Of a stretch of DNA of 64,000 bases, positions 42,802-52,054 are shown piece by piece (positions within the stretch are counted from its first letter, which is position 1; every line of letters starts with the position of its first letter). The notes beneath the pieces are model-generated. The model was not told the origin of the DNA. It did no database searches and worked only from the letters and a program-made list of their open reading frames with translations. Source of the stretch: Nitrospira lenta (GTDB lineage Bacteria > Nitrospirota > Nitrospiria > Nitrospirales > Nitrospiraceae). The stretch lies in contig NZ_OUNR01000001.1 in assembly GCF_900403705.1 (NCBI RefSeq), positions 248,001 to 312,000 of the forward strand. The letters are read 5' to 3'. The position numbers were made by a program, and so were the translations under genes.

Positions 42802-45129
42802 TCACGGCGGCCCGTTGCGCAACTCCGTGCCATGCATCCTAGCAAAGAGATCCCAGTCAAACTGTTTGGGCGACACGGCATGCAGCGGGATCGCGTCGAT
42901 CGCTCCGCGCTCGCGATACGCCATCATGCACCCGACGACATCCTCCGGGCGCTCCACTAAACGATGGACCGTCTCATAGGCCAGATGCTGGGCAATGGCT
43001 TTGTCTTCCGGTGTCGGAGGAGCGCCCCGCAACGTGTGGCCGAGAATGGTAGCCTTGGTCGCGAGCGTCAATGGATATTGGCCGGGCTTCGCATGACGCT
43101 GAGCCCATCCGCCGATCGCGCCGGCCACGTAGTCGACCAAGCCATGCACTCCACCCTCCCGGTGATGCCGATGAGGGGTTCGTTCGGCCACGACAAACAA
43201 GTGGCTCTTGTTGGGCACTCCCAACGTGCGCTTCAGCGTGCCGAGAATCACCTCATCGATATAGGCATCGGGATCGGGATGTTCGTTGACCAATAAGCCC
43301 TCAGCCCGCGCTTGATAAGCGCAGGCGAGCGCCAGATGTCCCGACCCCGCGCCCATCACTTCTACGAAAAAGACGCTCCCCATGGCGGCACTCGTCGCCT
43401 TGAGCGACTCAATAGACTGATCCGCCAGGGCCATGGCTGAATGGTAGCCGAGCGAGATGGTGCCTTCGAGATTGTTGTCGATGGTTCCGGGTATGCCCAC
43501 GACCTGCACGCCGAACCCTTCGTAAATCGCCCGCGCCCCGCGGAAACTTCCGTCGCCTCCCAGGACCACCAACGCCGCGTCTTCTAGGAAGGGCGCGAGG
43601 TGCCCGACCGCCGCCCGCTGAACCAGTTCGTCTTTAAAGTCCTCGAAGCGGCTGCTGCCGATGGGACTGCTCGCATGGCTGCTCATGCCGCGGGTATCTT
43701 CTTCGGTCACCGGTTCGATCCAATTGTTCGCGAGCCCGAGGAACCCGTGCCGGACGAAATGAACCTCCAGACCGAATCGATACGCCTGTACGCGCAACTC
43801 TTTCAAGGCGGCGCCGGCGCCGGCGAAGTCTCCCCCCGAGACCAGCGCTACGATCCGCTTGATCTGCCGAGGTTTCAGCGTCACCCGGTCTTTCCGTACC
43901 CGCTCCACCGCCATCCATGAATCCCGCGAGGCCCGCTCCCGCTCCGATAATCCAACCGCCGTGGAATAGCCCGACAAGTGCCCTTTCTCAAACGTGAGCA
44001 GCACGACATTGTCCTGGCTTTCTTTGTAGTCGCTGAACTCCGTGAAGGCTTCGTGAAACGGGCGCGCATCCAGATAAATCATGAGGGCCCGCAACGTCGA
44101 ACTGTGCGTGTACAGGCAGGCTGCTTGCCCCGCATGCGCGGCCCCCAATTGGTGCAGCCCATCGATCACATCGACGTAGAGATCGAAAAACGAATTGCCG
44201 CCGGGATAGCAATACAGCGGATCTTTGATCAGCCGTTTCGCGGTCGACACCTCGACGCCGAACGCCGCGGCCAGCTCCTGGACCTCCACCGTCTTTTCGA
44301 CGCCCGTGATCCATCCGAAATCCGACGACTCCAAAGCGGGCGCATACACAGCCTCGGTCGGAGGAAGCGGGTCACGGGCCAGCGCAGCCCTCACGCGCTC
44401 AAAGAGTTGCCGCGTGTTGGGACTCCGGCTGATGAAGTGGAGAAACCCGCGCGGCTCCAGGTAATTCGACAAATGGAGAAAATCCAGCTGCTGCCCGACC
44501 ACGCCGACCATCCGGGCCAGCGCGGCCCCCACGACGTCAGCCCGCGGCACGCCCCGTTCAACATCCAATTGATTCGCCAACCGGCGACCGACCCGATGGG
44601 TTTTACTCTCGACGCGGGAAATGCCGTGGCGCATGGTAAAGAGCAGCGTGCGGCCGGACAATTCACGCGGCAGGAGCCAGAATCGATCATCGCCCAAATC
44701 GAGCACGATACGTCCATCCGCCAGCTGCGGCGTGAGCTGCGCACGCGGCACGATCGCCACCGGACGCCGCTGAGTCGGCTTCAACACCGATCCGATCGGC
44801 GCCCGCATCAAGGGGTGAAGCGCGCCTTCCGCGAGCAACCGGTTCCAGGCGGCAAAAAATACCAGCGGATCGCCGGCGCAGGCGTCATCGATCACGGCTT
44901 GCCTGGCCGACCGATAGGCGTCAGCTCTGGGAAATCCCGCGCGAGCGCGGGCGACAAAATCCTTGATCGACGCCATCGCCTGGCGCGCTCGCGCGGCACG
45001 GTCGTTCGACGAAGCCGGAGCGGGCGGCGCCGACACGCCGTCGATCGCCGGGCGGCGCGCGAACTGCTCTCCATAGGCCAGCAGGCCTTCAATCGTCACG
45101 AAATCAAGCGAATCTGTGGTACTCTGCAT
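42802..45129 (-). CDS. Fusion of a histidine-phosphatase domain and a 6-phosphofructokinase domain
   Basis: 775 residues. Residues ~1-150 unknown, helical. Residues ~160-400 resemble fructose-2,6-bisphosphatase: LFTMRHGIS (His168), YCYPGGNSFFDLYVDVIDGL where a glutamate is expected but Asn is present, and YTHSSTLRA (His342). Residues ~425-775 are PfkA-like: ALVSGGDFAGAGA (432), VLGGDGSFRGA (524), PGTIDNN (547; catalytic Asp551 kept, next Asp is Asn) and VMGAGSGHLA in place of MGRxxGxxA. Glycines at the ATP/PPi marker positions point to ATP. AAGGAGG precedes the ATG. Divergent from pyruvate kinase. Activity of either half is unproven. Confidence 0.75.
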   Translation of the reverse strand: MQSTTDSLDFVTIEGLLAYGEQFARRPAIDGVSAPPAPASSNDRAARARQAMASIKDFVARARAGFPRADAYRSARQAVIDDACAGDPLVFFAAWNRLLAEGALHPLMRAPIGSVLKPTQRRPVAIVPRAQLTPQLADGRIVLDLGDDRFWLLPRELSGRTLLFTMRHGISRVESKTHRVGRRLANQLDVERGVPRADVVGAALARMVGVVGQQLDFLHLSNYLEPRGFLHFISRSPNTRQLFERVRAALARDPLPPTEAVYAPALESSDFGWITGVEKTVEVQELAAAFGVEVSTAKRLIKDPLYCYPGGNSFFDLYVDVIDGLHQLGAAHAGQAACLYTHSSTLRALMIYLDARPFHEAFTEFSDYKESQDNVVLLTFEKGHLSGYSTAVGLSERERASRDSWMAVERVRKDRVTLKPRQIKRIVALVSGGDFAGAGAALKELRVQAYRFGLEVHFVRHGFLGLANNWIEPVTEEDTRGMSSHASSPIGSSRFEDFKDELVQRAAVGHLAPFLEDAALVVLGGDGSFRGARAIYEGFGVQVVGIPGTIDNNLEGTISLGYHSAMALADQSIESLKATSAAMGSVFFVEVMGAGSGHLALACAYQARAEGLLVNEHPDPDAYIDEVILGTLKRTLGVPNKSHLFVVAERTPHRHHREGGVHGLVDYVAGAIGGWAQRHAKPGQYPLTLATKATILGHTLRGAPPTPEDKAIAQHLAYETVHRLVERPEDVVGCMMAYRERGAIDAIPLHAVSPKQFDWDLFARMHGTELRNGPP

Positions 45130-45161
45130 GCCCCTCCTTCACCTCGGGGTCGTTGGCCCGA

Positions 45162-45192
45162 TCACCGACAGGTGACGCCCATCACCGGGCGT
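45162..45192. promoter_or_regulatory. Two adjacent small palindromes between divergent glycolytic genes
   Basis: TCACC-GACA-GGTGA (45162-45175) and ACGCCC-ATCACC-GGGCGT (45175-45192) lie back to back in the 119-base gap between the phosphofructokinase-like fusion gene and pyk. The position suits an operator acting on both genes. Confidence 0.35.
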
Positions 45193-45248
45193 GAACGAGT
45201 GCATCATTGGGTGTCCGCCGTTTCTTGTCAAGAGCTGAGGAGAGCACC

Positions 45249-46706
45249 ATGCGAAAGGCAAAGATAGTCTGTACGATCGGGCCCGCCAGTAATTCGCTGA
45301 CGATGTTGGAACGGCTTATTGAAGCCGGCATGGATGCCGCCAGGCTGAACTTCTCCCATGGGGATCATGACACCCACGCGGCTGCCATCACCGCAATTCG
45401 TCAGGCGGCGGAGCGCCGCCAGGCGGCCGTCGCAATTATCCAGGATCTGCAGGGGCCCAGGATTCGCGTGGGCGAGTTACCCGATGCGGGAATCATGGTG
45501 AAAATGGGCCAATCGGTGCGGCTGCAGACGATGCTGGCGCGGTCCGGCGGTCAGCTCGGCGCACAGTCGATCGCCGCGGCACACTCCGCCATCCCTGACA
45601 TCCCCGTCACCTACCCCTATCTGGCTCGCGATCTCAGACCCGGCGCGCGGATCCTGATCAACGACGGACTGATCGAACTGCTGGTCGATCGCATCTCCGG
45701 CGGAGCCGCCGAATGTACCGTCGTCACCGGAGGGGCCATCACCTCGCATAAGGGCATCAATTTACCGGGCACGTTCGTCAGCGCGCCCACCCTGACCGAC
45801 AAAGACCGGGAAGACATCCGGTTCGGCATCGCCCACGGCGTCGATTACCTGGCCCTCTCCTTCGTCAGAGGGCCTGAAGATATTCTGGCCGCACGGGCAT
45901 TGGTCGCCGAATGCGGCGGCACGTTGCCGATTATCGCCAAGATCGAACGGGCCGAAGCCGTCACCGCCCTGGATGCGATCCTGGAACAGGCGGACGGGGT
46001 CATGATTGCGCGGGGAGATCTGGGCGTTGAGATGGGTCCCGAAGCCGTGCCGCTGTTGCAAAAACGCATTATCACGGAAGCGAACCGCCGCCGCCGTCTC
46101 GTCATTACCGCCACGCAAATGCTGGAGTCGATGACCCAGGCCCTGCGTCCGACCAGAGCGGAAGCCTCGGATGTCGCCAATGCCGTGTTCGACGGCACCG
46201 ATGCGGTCATGCTGTCAGCTGAAACAGCCATCGGAGCGTACCCAGTGGAGACGGTTCAAGTCATGGGTCGCATCATTTGCGCGGCAGAGGAAGGTCCCGA
46301 ACCAGGCGTGAAACCCAAGCGTCACACCGATTGGGGAGAGATGGCCTTCCCCGAAGCGATCTGTACTGCAGCGGCCTCGGCCGCCAAAGCCATCACGGCC
46401 GGTGTGATCGTCGCCTTCAGCGAGCGGGGCACGACGGCGCACCTCATCTCGAAACAGCGACCGGCCGCACCGATCATCGCCCTCACCCCGTTTGAGCCGA
46501 TCAGGAAGCGCATGGCCCTCTATTGGGGCGTGCGTCCCTATACCATGCCGCAAATCGAACAGACCGATGCCCGCGTGGACGAGGCCGCGCGACGGCTAAA
46601 AGCGGAGGGGCTGGCTAAAACCGGAGAACGGATTGTGATTCTTTCCGGGACTCGCATCGGGCAACCGGGGGGAACGAATCTGATCAAGCTGCACGTCGTG
46701 GAATAA
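45249..46706 (+). CDS. pyk: Pyruvate kinase
   Basis: 485 residues from the ATG at 45249 (GAGGAGA upstream); an earlier GTG at 45207 is rejected because MRKAKIVCTIGPASNSLTM is the family start. Catalytic barrel: AARLNFSHGDHDTH, PIIAKIERAEAVTALDAILE, MIARGDLGVEMGPEAVP and TQMLESM. The C-terminal regulatory domain ends GGTNLIKLHVVE. It makes pyruvate and ATP from PEP. Divergent from the PFK-like fusion, suggesting joint control of glycolytic or gluconeogenic flow. Confidence 0.95.
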   Translation: MRKAKIVCTIGPASNSLTMLERLIEAGMDAARLNFSHGDHDTHAAAITAIRQAAERRQAAVAIIQDLQGPRIRVGELPDAGIMVKMGQSVRLQTMLARSGGQLGAQSIAAAHSAIPDIPVTYPYLARDLRPGARILINDGLIELLVDRISGGAAECTVVTGGAITSHKGINLPGTFVSAPTLTDKDREDIRFGIAHGVDYLALSFVRGPEDILAARALVAECGGTLPIIAKIERAEAVTALDAILEQADGVMIARGDLGVEMGPEAVPLLQKRIITEANRRRRLVITATQMLESMTQALRPTRAEASDVANAVFDGTDAVMLSAETAIGAYPVETVQVMGRIICAAEEGPEPGVKPKRHTDWGEMAFPEAICTAAASAAKAITAGVIVAFSERGTTAHLISKQRPAAPIIALTPFEPIRKRMALYWGVRPYTMPQIEQTDARVDEAARRLKAEGLAKTGERIVILSGTRIGQPGGTNLIKLHVVE

Positions 46707-46740
46707 AGACCTGCCGCACGACCGGAAGGCGGTCACTGCG

Positions 46741-47103
46741 TTACGGAGCGAACTGACCGATCGACAACCCCGCAATCGCCGCGATGCCGCCCACGCAGCA
46801 GAGGACGAATCCCGCCGCGCCGGCCACAAACCAGGGACGCACCGGCGCAAACTCGATTGGCGTGAGCCGGTCGTGCAACTCAACCGGCCGCCGCCACCAC
46901 CATGACGGAAGCGTGATCCGCCGCTTCAGTGCGCGATACAAAACCACGTGATACCACAATCCTGCCGGAATCCCGATCAGCAAGCCTCCGGCCAGGATCC
47001 ACAATCCGAACTCGATCATGATCAGTGGCGTGATGACCTGCGCAATCACGCCGAGCACCACGACCCCGACCAGACTGGCCAGCACCAGCAAGAACTCATG
47101 CAT
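46741..47103 (-). CDS. Small membrane protein, unknown
   Basis: 120 residues with three hydrophobic helices: FLLVLASLVGVVVLGVIAQV, FGLWILAGGLLIGIPAGLWY and a C-terminal FVAGAAGFVLCCVGGIAAIA. A basic cytoplasmic segment (RALKRRITLPSWWWRRPVEL) lies between helices two and three. No family recognised. Convergent with pyk; 69 bases after the fatty-acid hydroxylase-like gene on the same strand. Confidence 0.6.
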   Translation of the reverse strand: MHEFLLVLASLVGVVVLGVIAQVITPLIMIEFGLWILAGGLLIGIPAGLWYHVVLYRALKRRITLPSWWWRRPVELHDRLTPIEFAPVRPWFVAGAAGFVLCCVGGIAAIAGLSIGQFAP

Positions 47104-47171
47104 GGAATCGATTGTACAAGAATCTTATGTGCGCGGGGGAGAGGCGACCGAAAACTCTTCGCTGAAGACGC

Positions 47172-47990
47172 TCACGGCTGCGCTCGTCCGGCGTAGCGCC
47201 CAAGCTGAGCCACGAACGGGAACCGCAACATCATGAACAGGTTCAAACAGACCGGGGGGCCGAGATGTTCGAGGCCGATCTTCATTCCCAATTGCCCCAA
47301 GGCCGGTTCCGCGCAATAGGTGCCGAACAGGCGGTCCCACCAGGGCACGTTGAATCCGTAGTTGCTGTTGGTTTCACGCACATCCACCGAATGGTGGATG
47401 CGGTGCATGTCCGGCGTCACGACGAACCACCGGAGGACGCGATCAAGACTCACGGGCATCCGCACGTTGCTGTGATTGAACAAGGCTGTCGCATTCAGCA
47501 CGATCTCAAAGATAACCACAGCCAACGGAGCAACCCCCAGCGCCAGCACGGCTGCCGCCTTCACCATCGTTGAGATCACGATTTCGACCGGATGAAAACG
47601 CACCCCGCTGGAGACATCCAAATCCAGGTCGGAGTGATGCATCATGTGAAACCGCCAGAGAATCGGCACGTAGTGGAAGACTTGATGCTGCCAATAGATG
47701 ACGAAGTCAAGCGCCACGATGGCGATCGCAATCTCTAGCCACGCCGGGACATCGATCAGATTCAAGAGTCCCCAGCCCCGTGCTTGCGCCATGGCGGCGA
47801 CGGCCACCACGCCACCCATAAAAAACAGCCGGGCAATCGCCGTATTCAAGATCACGATCGTAAGATTGCCGCCCCACCGGCACAACTTCGAGGCCGTCAG
47901 CGGCCGACGCGGCGCCAGAACCTCCCATGTGGCCATGATCGCCAACACGGATAGATAAGAGCCAACTCGAAAAAGGACTTCACTTCCCAT
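47172..47990 (-). CDS. Sterol desaturase / fatty acid hydroxylase family protein
   Basis: 272 residues. Membrane di-iron fold with histidine motifs HQVFHYVPILWRFHMMHHSD (HX3-4H, then HxxHH), FHPVEI and HRIHHSVDVRETNSNYG. Four hydrophobic helices. A GTG at 47993 precedes the ATG at 47990; GGGGAA fits the ATG better. Acts on a membrane lipid; hydroxylation or desaturation of carotenoid, hopanoid or fatty acid cannot be distinguished. Confidence 0.82.
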   Translation of the reverse strand: MGSEVLFRVGSYLSVLAIMATWEVLAPRRPLTASKLCRWGGNLTIVILNTAIARLFFMGGVVAVAAMAQARGWGLLNLIDVPAWLEIAIAIVALDFVIYWQHQVFHYVPILWRFHMMHHSDLDLDVSSGVRFHPVEIVISTMVKAAAVLALGVAPLAVVIFEIVLNATALFNHSNVRMPVSLDRVLRWFVVTPDMHRIHHSVDVRETNSNYGFNVPWWDRLFGTYCAEPALGQLGMKIGLEHLGPPVCLNLFMMLRFPFVAQLGRYAGRAQP

Positions 47991-48123
47991 CACGTTCCCC
48001 GGGCATAATCACTCGCGTCTCATTTCCACACGTTCACATCCAAGTCGCTACAACCGTCCTCACCTCAGGGACACACCTCAACCACTACCTCCCGGCCACG
48101 TTCAAACACATACACCCAGCCGA

Positions 48124-48582
48124 TTAATTGACACACTGCAGTTTCCTGTCGACCACCGTCAGCGGAGGCCTGAGCACGCCGCTAATCTGCATAAAGGAGC
48201 CTTTTGCCGTTCGCTCGTCATTGAGTACGGTAGCGATCCGCATCCAGGAAGTCGCTTGCTTGATCGAACACCCTGTCGCCCGTGTCGTACACAAGGCATC
48301 GCAAATGATGATACTGGTTTCGGCGCAGTTATAGGTCTGCACGACGTAGGATTTCCAGACCGACGGCGCCCGCAGCTTATTCCAGGTTTCATACACGGGC
48401 TTCCAGGTGACATTATACGAGTACGTCGTCGGCGAGTCGCAGCGGGGGGTATCGGCGGCGATCTCCGTGACATGCCACGGCTTTATCGGCGCCGTCACCT
48501 TGAGGTCTGCGAATAGATCGGACGAGGACAACGCGAAGATCATGATAACCACTGCAGCCACTGTAGTGACTTTCTCCTTCAC
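48124..48582 (-). CDS. Exported cysteine-containing protein, unknown
   Basis: 152 residues. The start is a GTG at 48582, chosen because AGGAGG lies 6 bases upstream; the upstream ATG at 48618 has none. Sec signal VTTVAAVVIMIFALSSSDLFA. The mature part has seven cysteines (RCDS, YNCAETSIIICDALCTT, TGCSI, LQCVN), likely forming disulfides in the periplasm. No family recognised. Single gene in a sparse region. Confidence 0.55.
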   Translation of the reverse strand: MKEKVTTVAAVVIMIFALSSSDLFADLKVTAPIKPWHVTEIAADTPRCDSPTTYSYNVTWKPVYETWNKLRAPSVWKSYVVQTYNCAETSIIICDALCTTRATGCSIKQATSWMRIATVLNDERTAKGSFMQISGVLRPPLTVVDRKLQCVN

Positions 48583-48826
48583 GATTTCCTCCTGGGTAAT
48601 GTTGGACCATGAAGACATTCATCGACGGCTGAACCTTGTAGTCGACGCGATGGTATTCAGGATCAACCCATGCGCGCGTATGTCTCCGCGCATTGCGCAC
48701 AACGGGACATTCCGGTTTGGAGCCGCCATATCCACATACTTCAGCGGGTGCCGATTACGCTCACAATGCTGAATCGCACAGCGCCGTGTCAGAAGTGTTC
48801 AACAGTGGCTCCTCACGGGCTCGCCC

Positions 48827-49459
48827 TTACGGAGGCGCGGTGACATCCGTGCGATACCACGTAAAGAAGAAGACCGCTGTATATTGATCGTAGTACGCCC
48901 GGCCGATCAGCGTTGGCGTCGAGCTGAGGAACTCGCCCGTCCGATTGTCGTAGATATCAAGATGCAACCTGACATACCCGCTCTGACCTTGTTCTTTGTA
49001 GAGCGTGAGTTCCGGAAGGGCAAATGGAATCAAGACGCTCTGGACTGCCGGCATCCCCAAAAAGGTAAGGCCTTGCATGGTGCCAAACGACTCCGCCATC
49101 ACGCGGATCAAATACGGCGACTCCGCATCTCGAACCGACACGCGGTAGCCTCTTCGCCCCAGCTCAGCGGATACGGCATCGCGAATATACAAAATATCGC
49201 GTCCGGGACGGCTCATCGCCCCCTCGGTGGTATTCGTCATCCGCACGCGGGACTGCTCGCTCTCAAGGCCCGTCGCATCCACATCGACATTGACGCCCGC
49301 GGGTAACTGAATCGTCAAATCTTCAAACGCGCGGTGAACCGACTGCGTCAGCAACACCTGCTCAACCGCCGTGCGGGGCGTGCGCGAGAGCTCCCGTTCC
49401 AGCGCACAGGCCGTTAACAACGATGGTAGAAGGATCAACAGTAAGAATGGGATCTTCAT
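48827..49459 (-). CDS. Putative lipoprotein, unknown
   Basis: 210 residues from the ATG at 49459. Signal KIPFLLLILLPSLLTACALE carries the lipobox LTAC. The mature domain is mixed alpha/beta: FEDLTIQLPAGVNVDVDATG, ILYIRDAVSAELGRRGYRVS, YVRLHLDIYDNRTGEFLSST. It resembles outer-membrane lipoproteins of unknown function. Upstream in-frame ATGs at 49495 and 49603 lack ribosome sites and give no better signal. Confidence 0.55.
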   Translation of the reverse strand: MKIPFLLLILLPSLLTACALERELSRTPRTAVEQVLLTQSVHRAFEDLTIQLPAGVNVDVDATGLESEQSRVRMTNTTEGAMSRPGRDILYIRDAVSAELGRRGYRVSVRDAESPYLIRVMAESFGTMQGLTFLGMPAVQSVLIPFALPELTLYKEQGQSGYVRLHLDIYDNRTGEFLSSTPTLIGRAYYDQYTAVFFFTWYRTDVTAPP

Positions 49460-49668
49460 GGGATGCCCTGCCCTCGCCACGAAAGTCTCCCGCATGCTAA
49501 TGGCCTCTCGAAATGAATGCAACTCCCTGGCAGGCCTGCAAACCGCCCTCCACGGCCCACATCTCGGGATCCTGGCTCCGATCACCGCACCCACGCTGTA
49601 CACTGCCGCACGGCCTTCTTCAGAAATTCAGACCGTCTCCCCTTGTAGCGTTCCGCCGATTAGGGCTT

Positions 49669-51330
49669 CTAGCTCCCCACAAAATACCGCCGCTTGAGGT
49701 CATACTCTGAGTTCTTCTTGAAATGCCCCGGCACCCACTTCCGCCAGTCCTCAAACAAATCTTGCGGCTTCCACGTGTTGAACGCCGCTGCGCCATACCG
49801 GTCGATGTACCGTTTCACCGATTCACGAAAGCGATGATGGGCAAACACGCGCATGAATTCGCCGAAGTAGATATCCGCGACACGGGCATCGCCTCGAATG
49901 AGGACCATATTTTCATCGTTGGTATTGACGCTGGCCTCGCTGAAATTCGCTGAACCGGTAAGGGTGACAGGCTTCTTGCCGAGCGGGTCGATCAGCATAA
50001 ACTTGGTATGCACCCAGTTCACATTGACGCCGATCCCCGGGCCCTCCTGATGCCAGCCATCGACCCAGTCCACAAAGAGGCGATGCCCGACTGCCATGCC
50101 GATGTTCTCGTGGCGCCGGATGCGCTCGATCTCGGCAATTGCAGCGGCTCGCGAGGCCGCATTGCCGCCATTGACGTATTTATCCAACAAGGCGAATCGC
50201 AGCACTCCGTCGTTCCGGTCAAACACAGGACGGAAGTCTGCGACGATGCCGAACGGGAACGTCATGAATAGCGGCTTGGGCGCGCGTGCCAGATCGATCC
50301 ACCAATCAAATACGTCGCGTCCGCGATGGGGAGAGAAGATCGGCGTCAGTGAGTCGGAATCGTCAGGCGGAGGCAAGGCATTTTCCGACCCGGCCCAGTC
50401 CTTCAGCTCGTTCGATTCCGGGTCGCCGTGGAGCTCCGTCCAGTAGGCGAGAAACCGCTTAGCCAAAGTCTTATCGTGAATCGCATGCCCGACGTTGAGC
50501 TGACCATACAATGCATTCCGGCTGAAGTTGGTCGAACCGGTCCACACAGAAATCGGTGTGCCGTTCTTGCTCAGCACGATAAATTTATTGTGCATCAGCT
50601 TGGCGTTCACGCGTGGAACACACAGGGATGTAATTTTCGCCGTCGCGATTTCTTTGCCGTTGTCCGATCCGGTCTCGTCATCGTTCCCATGATAGATGAT
50701 CTTGACGTCCGCGCCGGAAGCGGCGGCCGCCTTGAATGCCGCTAACACTTCCGGCCACTTCACTTCATAGATCGCGGCGTGAAGGCTGTAGGCCTGCCCC
50801 TTCGCCTTCCCGATGAACCCGAGCAACGCGGGCAATAGATCGCGCGTGAGCCACTCATAGGCGGGTGCGCCGGCCTCATCAAGCGTCATTCCTGAAAAGC
50901 GTTTGGCGAACGCCTGTGAGGCGATTGCCCCACGGTTAAAGTGCACATCGTGCTTGGTACCGGCGCGCAGTTCAGTTTCGATGGTGACGCTGGTTGCGGG
51001 CTTTTCGATCAAGGCACCGGGACTGCCGTACATCGGAATCACCCGGTATCTGTACTTGTACCCCGGCTTCACCGAATAATCCGCCCACTGGAAGGCCTGG
51101 AACGGATGCTCATGGCTGCTGGCATCTTCGATGCCCGTGGATATACGGATACGGGGAAACGTCTTGTTACCGCGCAGCCACGTTGTTTCCTCGTCGGTAA
51201 TGTCCGTGCGTTGGATCGCAAACCCCATGAGCCCCGCCGCATCCGCCTCCTTCATATCGAAGGCCAGGAAAACAACGTAGGTCCCGCTGATAGCCCGCAC
51301 CTTGACGAAGCCCGATGCCGTTTTGCGCAT
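49669..51330 (-). CDS. Phospholipase-D-like protein with one degenerate HKD motif
   Basis: 553 residues. The N-terminal ~125 residues are a beta-rich, fibronectin-like domain (YSVKPGYKYRYRVIPMYGSP). Two PLD lobes follow: first HNKFIVLS (His247, Lys249, but Ser254 where Asp is expected) with WTGSTNFSRNALYG; second HTKFMLID (His441, Lys443, Asp448) with LTGSANFSEASVN. No signal peptide. GAGGAG precedes the ATG. Could be a phosphodiesterase or nuclease; the altered first motif leaves activity open. Followed in transcription order by nothing; preceded by a STAS-like gene 21 bases upstream. Confidence 0.78.
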   Translation of the reverse strand: MRKTASGFVKVRAISGTYVVFLAFDMKEADAAGLMGFAIQRTDITDEETTWLRGNKTFPRIRISTGIEDASSHEHPFQAFQWADYSVKPGYKYRYRVIPMYGSPGALIEKPATSVTIETELRAGTKHDVHFNRGAIASQAFAKRFSGMTLDEAGAPAYEWLTRDLLPALLGFIGKAKGQAYSLHAAIYEVKWPEVLAAFKAAAASGADVKIIYHGNDDETGSDNGKEIATAKITSLCVPRVNAKLMHNKFIVLSKNGTPISVWTGSTNFSRNALYGQLNVGHAIHDKTLAKRFLAYWTELHGDPESNELKDWAGSENALPPPDDSDSLTPIFSPHRGRDVFDWWIDLARAPKPLFMTFPFGIVADFRPVFDRNDGVLRFALLDKYVNGGNAASRAAAIAEIERIRRHENIGMAVGHRLFVDWVDGWHQEGPGIGVNVNWVHTKFMLIDPLGKKPVTLTGSANFSEASVNTNDENMVLIRGDARVADIYFGEFMRVFAHHRFRESVKRYIDRYGAAAFNTWKPQDLFEDWRKWVPGHFKKNSEYDLKRRYFVGS

Positions 51331-51351
51331 AGGTTCTCCTCATGGTTGAAA

Positions 51352-51780
51352 TTAAGCGGCCCGCTCCACCTGCGCCCGAAGCACCTGCATTTGTTGTTTC
51401 GCCACGGTGACATCAAGGCCAAGCCAGGTGCAGGCGATGTCGAGGGAGTTGAAGACGATGACTTTCACACCATACCCTTCCGCTTCTTTTAAAAACACCA
51501 GGGCTCGCGCATAGGTCTCTTTGTTGACTAAGAGCGCCACCTTGCCAACCCGGAGCCGGCCAACCGTTTGGCCATAGAGAGCAGCAAAGTCTTTCACCTG
51601 CTCCACAGTCGTGCCGAATTGCGCGCGCTCGGCATCAACCAACGCGGAGGCTCCGGCCTTCACCAAGGGGTCACTCAAATGCCGTCGTTCATGTGCCAGA
51701 AGCTCCTCATGCATGATCGGCCCTATCCAAACCTCTATCACCACACTACCGCCATTCAATACAGCATAGGTATTAGGCAT
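51352..51780 (-). CDS. STAS/SpoIIAA-like small protein
   Basis: 142 residues, cytosolic. The pattern of strands and helices (VVIEVWIGPIMHEELLAHER, ALVDAERAQFGTTVEQVKDF, KVALLVNKETYARALVFLKE, VKVIVFNSLDIACTWLG) is that of SpoIIAA-like STAS proteins, common accessory proteins in environmental bacteria. It lies 21 bases upstream of the PLD-like gene on the same strand and is likely co-transcribed. Function unknown. Confidence 0.55.
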   Translation of the reverse strand: MPNTYAVLNGGSVVIEVWIGPIMHEELLAHERRHLSDPLVKAGASALVDAERAQFGTTVEQVKDFAALYGQTVGRLRVGKVALLVNKETYARALVFLKEAEGYGVKVIVFNSLDIACTWLGLDVTVAKQQMQVLRAQVERAA

Positions 51781-52013
51781 GCGTATGTCCCCTTTTCAGC
51801 CGACCGGCACATCAACGACCCCGGATTTCACGGAACCCTAACGATACTGATTCCCGCCTGTCAATCATTCCCCTCTGCAACATCGCTGGCCGCCCAGGCT
51901 ATGGAGAGAGGCCATTTCTTCAACTAGGCGTTTTCATTGAAACTCGCTTGAACAAGCCTGTGGATCGCACATTCCCCCTTCCCCCTGAAAGGATTCCATC
52001 CCTCGCGCCATAT

Positions 52014-52045
52014 CGTGAGTAGACGTCAACGCCACTCTACTCACG
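52014..52045 (+). promoter_or_regulatory. 9-bp stem-loop immediately upstream of the ribosome site
   Basis: CGTGAGTAG (52014-52022) and CTACTCACG (52037-52045) form a perfect 9-bp stem with a 14-base loop. The right arm ends where the GAGGTG ribosome site of the 52055 gene begins, so it could control translation or be an operator. The 274-base gap before this gene holds nothing else I can support. Confidence 0.4.
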
Positions 52046-52054
52046 AGGTGCCCG

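Noticed and set aside
43978-45267. A 429-codon plus-strand frame antisense to the PFK fusion
   Set aside because: Low-complexity basic translation; the minus-strand gene has recognisable domains and a strong ribosome site.
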